From Hemibagrus wyckioides (Eukaryota; Chordata; Actinopteri; Siluriformes; Bagridae), in contig NC_080710.1 of NCBI RefSeq assembly GCF_019097595.1, positions 15,158,280 through 15,222,279 on the forward strand: a stretch of 64,000 bases of DNA, written 5' to 3'. Both the position numbers and the translations under genes were made by a program. Shown here piece by piece: positions 56,721-64,000 of this stretch. The first letter of the stretch is position 1. Each line of letters opens with the position of its first letter. The notes under the pieces were generated by a model. That model was not told where the DNA came from and searched no databases. It saw only the letters and a program-made list of their open reading frames with translations.

Positions 56721-57639
56721 ACATACAGTATTCACCACCGAGGTCTCGGAGACAAAGCGCCACTAATGGCGTCCCACACTTATTCACAGTAAACACTAAT
56801 TACCTCCCGTCAACTCCAAAATCTGCTCAATCCGGCGACAGGCTGTGGTAGGTGTTTTATTTTTGCGCGTTCTGTGAAAAGCTGGAAAACGAAAAGGCAG
56901 AGTGTTGAAGAGAGCTTTCTAACTTCACATAACTTTCCACATTGAATAGTCTTAGCTGCTCTCTTAAGAGGACATACAGCTGGGAGAAGAGTCTGCCATT
57001 CTTTCCTCCACTTCACAAGTTCACGAGGTCAGCTCTGCTTTCTGATCAGGGAAACAGATCTCCGGCTCCTTCTCAATCGGGGTGATTAAGCCACTTTACA
57101 GCAAGCACAATCGACCAGACTGAAGCACACTGCTCATTACTGGACTTCTGTTCGACACACAAAAACCAATTAAGTCCCAGTCAAAGACTCGAGTCGTGAT
57201 TACTAAAGCATATGGTGCGTGAGCAGAGGTGGTGCTGGTGCAGAAGATAATGTGATTTGTATTAGCCATGTTGTGCCACGTGTAATTAGTATTAACCGTG
57301 GTACCTTCCATCAGTCACCGTGGCTGCGGCTGCTCGAATATCTGAAACGAGTTAAAAAGTCTTCCGATTCCTGTTCGTCTCGCGTCTCAGAGGTAAACGC
57401 ACACTAGTCTGGGATTACACAAGGAATCTAGTCTAATATTTCCTGAATTTATTCCTCAGTCTATGATCTCAGGGCTACATTAGAATTCAGGGGTGGTGTT
57501 TGCTGAATGTGCAGCACAGAAATCTTGGGGGACGTTTTCGAGGTTTTTGTGGAGACTTGCAAAGACAAGTAGCTGCGTGCAGAGATCTCTGAATGAATTG
57601 AACAGATTGTAAACCGTTCAGTCTGGATAGGTTTTTTTT
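56721..57639. other. Intron-like spacer
   Basis: Repeat-free unique DNA; 56720-57320 is rich in TGATTA/TAATTA sites (GTAATTAGTATTAACC, GGTGATTAAGCC). No exon supported. Confidence 0.4.
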
Positions 57640-57686
57640 CTCTGCCTCTGTCTCTGTCTCTCTCTCTCTCTCTGTCTCTCTCTCTG

Positions 57687-57718
<32 letters not shown>

Positions 57719-57719
57719 A
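57640..57719. repeat. (CT)n-(CA)n compound microsatellite
   Basis: Interrupted CT array passing into (CA)13. The Cys-Val / Arg-Glu minus-strand frames here are artefacts. Confidence 0.95.
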
Positions 57720-57741
57720 GGTTTTTCATATAGATATGCAT

Positions 57742-58100
57742 ATATTCTCACCGGCCACTAGAAACACTTGTGCACCTGCTCACTGATGCTACTATCCAAT
57801 CATGTGGCAGCAAAACAATATGGAAATCATGCAGATGCAGGTCAAGAGATTCAGTTAAGGTTCACATCAAACATCAGAATGTGAGGGAAAAGTGTGATCT
57901 CGGCGAGTTTGACTGTTGCGCAGTTGTCGGTGCGAGATTTTAGAAACTGCTGATATCCTGGGATTTTCAGACAATTTTTTTAAGAGGGGAAAAAAAACAA
58001 GAAAGTTTCAGCAGTTCTGCAGGTGGAAACAGCTTGTTGATGAGAGAGGACAGAGGAGAAAGGCTAGACTGCTTTGACCTGTCAGGAAAGCTTTGCTTTT
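57742..58100 (+). pseudogene. Tc1-like element 5' fragment (family A)
   Basis: Starts with the inverted repeat ATTCTCACCGGCCACTAGAA (family A consensus CTCACCGGCCACTTTATTAGG) and continues with CCAATCATGTGGCAGCAAAA, TCAGAATGTGAGGGAAAAG, TCTCGGCGAGTTTGACTGTT and AGAGGACAGAGGAGAAAGGC. These cover the leader and the N-terminal helix-turn-helix part of the transposase. The catalytic part and right TIR are absent. Same family as 19094 and 24401, opposite strand. Confidence 0.85.
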
Positions 58101-58998
58101 AGGAGACTCTTCTCTGCAGCCTGTTCAGGCTCAGGTGTTGGTTTTGGAATGACGAGTCCATCATCACTACTAATCTTTAGCTCATTCAGCTTGTACCCAG
58201 GCTTCACACACTAGCATAATACGCTGCTTCCACTAGGGACAATTGAGTGATATTTCAGGACTGCATAACAGTAAATCTTTGAAATATATTCTGTATTGTT
58301 TTATTATACGGATCCATAACAAGCTGAATAAAGTAAAGGTAGCTGGTAGTCGCTTTATGCCAATTTTCTGTGCATTAATGATCTTGTGTTTCTTGGTGTC
58401 TCTGCCCTTTCGGAGGAATGATAACGAGGCCTGCCATTTGAAAGGCCAAAGTGTGTATCCATTCTCCTCCTGGCAGCCCGCTTCTGTTACTCATGCTTTT
58501 TGTCGCTCAGCTGCCCTCCCTCCAGGCCTGCATGTCTATCTCTCTGCAGCTCCTGTCTGCATTTTCTGAACAGCTAGAGTGTGTGAGTGTGTGTGTTTTA
58601 AACAACAGTAATACAGGGTCTAAAAAGGGCAACAATTTCCTTTCAGTCCTTTTGTATCCATCTTTCTTTTTCCTTTCTTTTTTTTCTACCCCCGAACCAG
58701 GTTCCGCTCAATTGCCCAGATTGTAATCTTATTCTGGCGAAAAAGGCCGGCTGAAAATGAAGCTATACATCATAGACAGCCGAGTGAGTGAGAGAAAGAG
58801 ACAGATTTAGGATGAGAGAGAGAGAGAGAGAGAGTGCACGTCAAGAAGGAAGAAGAGCAAGCGGTAGAAGATAGAGAGCAAAGGAAGAAGCCGATCAAGC
58901 ACCAAACAGATGGGAACGGTAAATAAGTGCTCATATCCAGAAATGGCTTGCTTTCCTATTGGCCTCTCTACCCATCCAACCCACAGTTTCTTGTTGCA
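58101..58998. other. Intron-like spacer
   Basis: Short (AG)n at 58817-58834. 58230-58560 is repeat-free. No exon with paired splice sites. Confidence 0.45.
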
Positions 58999-59046
58999 GA
59001 GAGAAAGAGAGAGAGAGAGAGAGAAAGGGAGAGAGAGGGAGAGAGA
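58999..59046. repeat. (GA)n microsatellite
   Basis: Interrupted GA array, 95 bases from a CT array of similar length in inverted relation. Confidence 0.93.
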
Positions 59047-59134
59047 AAATGTTCCCTTATTGCTGTCTGGGCATCATTAACATTCTGATTCTGCTGTGCA
59101 CTCCTCCCGGCATGCTTCTCCAAAGCCTTATTCA

Positions 59135-59138
<4 letters not shown>

Positions 59139-59171
<33 letters not shown>
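59139..59171. repeat. (CT)16 microsatellite
   Basis: Pure CT array; complementary to the preceding GA array. Confidence 0.95.
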
Positions 59172-59173
<2 letters not shown>

Positions 59174-60130
59174 CCTCCCTGTCTGTCTCAGCTTCTCCAT
59201 TTTGGCAGCTTTAGAAGGTTTGGAGGAAGCAGAAAGAGAGCTCTGGAAGTGAGAGCTCCTTAGGGTCTTTGTGCCCTGCATGTGCCGGTCTTGGCCCTCA
59301 CACGTGCCCCTCCGTGCCACCACCACACATGGAAAGCTCCCGTTTAGCTGTATCCATGGAGACAGAGCCATGACCAGTGAAGAGTTGATTTTAAACCCCT
59401 GAGGAGCTCTCGCTCTGAGGGAAGGGAGCGAGGGGATGGAAAGAGGGAGGGAACGGGCGGCGTGCAGGTTTTATATAGCACTTTAGTCAATACACAACTC
59501 TCAAGGAGCCGACTGAGACCGTTTGAAAGCCCTCAAAGGCTTGTCATCTGTTGGCAATATTGACCAAACCTTCTGAAGTGAATAAAACCCCAGCAACCCT
59601 CTGTGTGTCATCTGAACCGTCGAGGTTAAATGTTTGGTAAACACATAACTCGGGTTGAACATTCAGAATATGTAATCAGGAACACATTGTTCCAGGGTGG
59701 GGTCAGTTATTCAGCTAAGCAGCAGGTCACTGACATGAAAATGCTGTGGTGATGCATGATGTGTAATGTTTTGGGAAAGTTGCTAGCCTTATATCTTATA
59801 TTTGTGCTGATGGTAGGTATAAAATGACACCTAGGCTTATCGCATCGCACCTACTGCACCTCCATGCAGCATGCCAAATGCCCTCTGGATGAGCTTTATG
59901 AGGATGCAGAGTGCAGGCTGTGATCTGGCCTAAATCCGCGCCACATGCTTTTCCTCCTGCTGCAGCCTCAACGCTAGCCTACCTTTGGGAAGTGCTTAAG
60001 GCTAACAAGGGTTGTATGGGTAATGGCTTCAGCAAGATATAAAAGGCACAATCTGTCAGACGCCTTGCCTGCTCGGCCCTGTCCTTTACAACTCCTGAGA
60101 CACGACCGAACCCTGACTTAATCATGAATG
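59172..60130. promoter_or_regulatory. Candidate conserved non-coding region
   Basis: Repeat-free DNA. Blocks at 59520-59620 (GGCAATATTGACCAAACC) and 59830-60120 (GGAAGTGCTTAAGGCTAAC, GCAAGATATAAAAGGC) have enhancer- or promoter-like motifs, including a TATA-like GATATAAAAGGC at 60035. No exon found. Confidence 0.2.
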
Positions 60131-63100
60131 AGATCTGCATGATCCAGAATGCTAATTTCTGTCTCTTTCCTTCTGTACATTACTCATAGCCATATGTGAG
60201 CAATTCTTTCCAAACAGCTCAGCTAAACAGCCTTCATCGAGCACAAAAATAGCTGATGTGAGAAAAAGAGAACATTGCTGACCATCATGTCTTTTATTTA
60301 ATCACTTAAAAAGCGTCTTTGCATGTAGCCGGAAAAAAATCGACAGGAAGTGAAGTACCAGCTTGACTGAAAAGGATCTAAGCCTTGGATTATGGCAGAG
60401 TAATTGATGTACCTCAAGAAACAAGCTCTTCAACCAAAAGTTTCAGTTCCATGTGTAGCTAAAAAGTAGCACATCCTCCCCAACCCCAGAAACACGAGAG
60501 GAGACGAGTGAATGTTGTGGGGGTTTTTGGGGGTTTGGAGAGATGAGAGTTTCAAAGCGTTCGAGAACTGATGTGGAGCTTTGCTGCAGCTTGACAGGAA
60601 GTTTTTGATAATATTTTTATCTACCAGGAAAAAAAATATTTCCTCAAATTTTAATGTTGTAAATTTCATTATATAGTTGGTTAGCTAACATTTTGTGTAT
60701 GTTTAAGCTTCATTTTTGGATAGAAATTTACATAAAAAAGGTAACAAAAAACATGAGATTTAATGCTCATGATAAGCTAGTTAAGCCTGCTTGTTGTCTA
60801 GAGCCAAGTTTGCTAGCTGCTCTTGTAAGTGGCTACGTAACTAGCTATGAAAAAACAACACAAAAACAAGACAACTTTGTGCATCATTTGCTTGGTTATA
60901 TTTAGTAAAAACACATATTTGGGTTAAGACTTGGCTAAAAAAAAAAAGCATTGTCAAGCAAAGCTAGTTCTACAAATTCAACAATGCTAAAGTCTGTGGT
61001 GTGGATTCAGAGGTGTGTCTGCTTGATCCTCTGCCATCTTATCTCGCTGTCTTCTGGTGTCTGTGTCTGGAGAGAGTTTCTTTAGACGGAGGATGTGGGT
61101 TTGACACGACGACTCCTGTGGTTCAATCTCTAAATGAAGTTAGCAAGCACTGTTAACCACTACAATGACATTAATCATACATTTCAGATCTGTCAGTCAT
61201 GAAAATTATTATATTAATAGTAGGGTTATACTTATAAAACAAACCAGATTGTCACTCTAGCTTTGGATATGGTCCTAATAGGTCTTTTTTTTTCTTTTTG
61301 GAAATATATTGCATTTTGGGATGCATCAACACTTTGTACGGTTAATAAATGATACCTTTATTAGCATTCGACATCCGTGCCCCGAATTAGACATATGAAG
61401 AAGAGCTCTGCTCATTTGTGGTGTCCTTGTTGCTGGGGAAGCAGAATGGTGGAAGTGATATAAGGGTGTAGGAGTGTGCCAGCTGAACAATAGCTCTGGA
61501 AAACGAATCTGACAGAGAGGGAGAAGGCTTTGGCTTCAGTGAAAGATGGGTATCACAGCGTGTGCGAGCTGAAACTAGGACAGCTCTCAGAAGGACAGGA
61601 GTGGGACGTAAGGGCAGGGCCAAACACACCGGTATGATGGAGACCCCTTGATTTTAATCCCATCACACCCACACACAAAGACAGGCACTTCTACACAACA
61701 TGAAGAAAGGACGATCGTCCAAGTGCCCTTGGCTCAAGGCAAATAAATTTATGAGTTTCGTTCGGGATCAGAAAACTTTTTTTTTTTTTCTTCTTTTTTC
61801 AGATGTGTAGAGATGAAAGCCATCGCTGCATCACCAATCCTCCCGCTTTTTTTGTTTTGTTTGAGCTTGTTATTGAAATATGAAATGTGCCACGTGTAGA
61901 AATTCACGATCGATCGACATCTTGAACCGTTCTCGTGAATACAGCTCTAGTTCTCTGACAGTTTGTACTGTTTGAAGCCATCAGCCGAGGCAGAAGGCCT
62001 CCCCGGGGGGCTGATCAGACAGAAAGAGCTGAGACGTTCATTAGACAAATCCATCCATCCTTTCCTCTCCTCCTCCACCTGTTCTTTTTCAGCAGCACTA
62101 AGGTTAATTAGCACATTGGATTAGGCAGGTGCCTCCGCTCTAGCCCTCCTCCTGCATCCCTTACCAACTCATTTACCTCTCACATCATCTCTGCAGTCAT
62201 CCTGACACTACCTGTAAATCACAATATTACTATACATCACTATTGTACATGCTTATATACCATACCTGCTGATGTTAAATACTTTTTAAAATACAGCAGA
62301 GAAAAAAAACAGAATAATCACCAATTAAGTAAGAAATAAAACATTCAGCTTTTATAGAAACATAATGAACTTCAGGGAGGCGGCAGTAATTCAGCTTTGT
62401 GCCGAACCGCAGTACACCACTCTGTTCTGGATTATTTTCCTATAACGGCACATCCCCAAATATATTATTCCTTTTTTATTATTAGTTCTCGACACTTTGC
62501 CCTTTTTTAAAATAGCGCAGCATTCACATGACAAGTTTGTTCCTCTTGGTGCTCAAGTTCTAGCAGCAATAAACAGTCGTTCTCTCACCAGCTTCTTGTT
62601 CCTGTCTCTTGAAGTTAATACGAGGAGAACTGTTATTGTTAGAAATGTTGTTAATACAATACAGAGAACCAGGAAGATATGCTAACACAATGATAACATT
62701 TGAACATATCCCTCCAGAACGCTTCACCGTCTCAACAATGATGCCGCTTTCACGTTAAATAACAGCACACTGTCAGAGATCAAACCTTATCAACACCTTC
62801 TAAGCGGATTTGCGAATTCCACAGCGTTTTGCTTTGAAAGATGATTGAACATTTTTTTTGCTGCACAATACTGCAAATATAATTCTAGGCTAAAATCACC
62901 ATGCTAAGCCTCCGGGGATAAACATATTATAAACATTTGTTTCAGTGGAGTCGCACATATGTTATTGGTTGGCTACATGTCTTTAGAGTTGGCCGAGCTT
63001 CAGTTTAGGCCCACGTTATTTCATTTAAATATGGGAAATATAAACAGGGAATATGGCAGTTCACTGTGCATGTGTCAATATAACAATATTTGATGCCCAA

Positions 63101-63156
63101 AATATATGTTTCCATGAACCGTTTCTATCAGAATGATGTATGTGTATCATATATAC
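60131..63156. other. Intron-like spacer
   Basis: No repeat family recognised. 61975-62220 is repeat-free and mixed (AGGTTAATTAGCACATTGGA; TAATTA core) and may be regulatory. Short frames lack domains. G-rich GTGGGGGTTTTTGGGGGTTT at 60517-60536 on the plus strand. Confidence 0.45.
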
Positions 63157-63206
63157 TGTGTGTGTGTGTGTGTGTGTGTATAGATAGATACAGATAGATA
63201 GATAGA
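63157..63206. repeat. (TG)n-(GATA)n compound microsatellite
   Basis: (TG)12 followed by GATA/GATAGATA units, then CA. Confidence 0.95.
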
Positions 63207-63680
63207 CACACATTATATATAGATACACACAAGCAGACATTTTTTTATATATGTACTATGTGTGTTCAGGTGCAGCTCTATGATCTTGTGCTTCATTGTC
63301 TAATAGCTGTGCTCTGCCTGATCTGAGCACGCTGTTTTTTTGGCCAGGAAGCAGCGTTTCTGGCGGCCTCAGAAACAGATTGTGATTAGCTGTACAGCTT
63401 TCATGTTGTGATTGCTTACAGCTGAGCCACAGTGACACCCAAAACTGGAGAACCAGCTCCTCTTATAGACTGGATGGCAGTGATAATATGCTTTCAGGCG
63501 GTCAACTGCAAACGCTCATTTCTGTCACGTTTGTAGAACATTTTCCGATTTTGCTGTCTCGTTATTTCATTCACATGTAAGAAGAGACAGAGTTGCGAAT
63601 ATGTGTGTGAGAGAGAAAGAGGTTTGAGCTGAGGCAAGAGCTTGCCAAACAGGATTTATTTAGGGTTTTTTTCCCCCCAG
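63207..63680. other. Intron-like spacer ending in an acceptor tract
   Basis: Unique DNA; the last 20 bases form a T/C-rich tract and CCCCCCAG acceptor. Confidence 0.45.
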
Positions 63681-63838
63681 TACAGCGGCTATCCAACCCT
63701 GACGACAGGCTTTCCATGACACGTCCGTACACGGAATCCCTGCCAACGTCAGTTCACACCTCTGTGCCACTACCTGCTGCCCGCTGCGCCTGGGCAAGTG
63801 TCCGTGCCAGCCCGTATCTGGCATTCACAGCATATTAA
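63681..63838 (+). CDS. Candidate exon with 51-codon frame
   Basis: After a strong pyrimidine tract and CAG at 63680, the third frame is open from 63683 to TAA at 63836-63838 (QRLSNPDDRLSMTRPYTESL..). The sequence is CpG-containing and repeat-free, unlike its AT-rich flanks. If it is an internal exon, possible donors are CAAC^GTCAGT near 63747 or weaker sites after it; none is perfect. I do not recognise the peptide; the other frames carry early stops. It could belong to the gene starting at 28 kb. Confidence 0.25.
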
Positions 63839-64000
63839 GTCTTGAGGTTTATCGATATTCTTCTCTGTATTTAGATAATCTACTACACTGGAATCACTAG
63901 GTGAGTTGTCAGTACATAAAAAAGGTCTTTGTTAGAGCTTTATTTATTTATATATTTTTTACAAGCTGTCGGAGTCAACCAGGCAGCCAGTTCGCAATTG
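63839..64000. other. AT-rich end of window
   Basis: Nothing recognised. Confidence 0.6.

Overview
The window looks like non-coding DNA from a teleost fish. No long, well-supported protein-coding gene lies in it. It is moderately AT-rich and full of CA/TG, CT/GA and AT microsatellites. It carries many old Tc1-like transposons and tRNA-derived SINEs of kinds I know from fish genomes. The consensus forms I remember for several of these repeats are from catfish, characins and their relatives, so an otophysan such as a catfish is my best guess. That is inference from memory, not a database result.

Layout. Bases 1-980 may hold the 3' UTR and last coding exon of a minus-strand gene. From 1.2 to 25 kb is repeat-rich intergenic or intronic DNA: a TA-flanked MITE (1.2 kb), a compound microsatellite (2.6 kb), Tc1-like relics (3.4-4.3, 19.1-20.1, 22.7-23.2, 24.4-24.9 kb), copies of one SINE family (4.4, 14.0, 21.8, 24.2 kb) and a 178-bp solo-LTR-like element with a clean 5-bp target duplication (17.3 kb). 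Between the repeats are quiet stretches (8.0, 9.1, 10.0-10.5, 11.4-11.6, 15.5 kb) whose homeodomain-like motif content resembles conserved non-coding enhancers.

At 28.0-28.9 kb the base composition changes sharply to CpG-rich DNA with CCAAT and GC boxes and a good splice donor at 28,412. This is the best promoter in the window. It reads to the right, and most of the remaining 35 kb is then probably intron of that gene. Possible small exons with good splice signals lie at 28.93, 34.75, 40.74, 54.35 and 63.68 kb. None gives a protein I can name.

The 30-64 kb part also holds a LINE reverse-transcriptase remnant (30.5 kb), a nested repeat cluster at 41.7-44.5 kb (one SINE has inserted into another repeat with a visible target duplication), another SINE (52.9 kb), a Tc1 5' end (57.7 kb) and many dinucleotide arrays.

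I found no CRISPR, operon, rRNA, tRNA or recognisable microRNA gene, and nothing I would call a new biological system. The most useful leads are the promoter with its candidate small exons, the TSD-flanked LTR-like element, the Tc1 deletion derivative that keeps an intact DNA-binding reading frame, and the candidate enhancer blocks.
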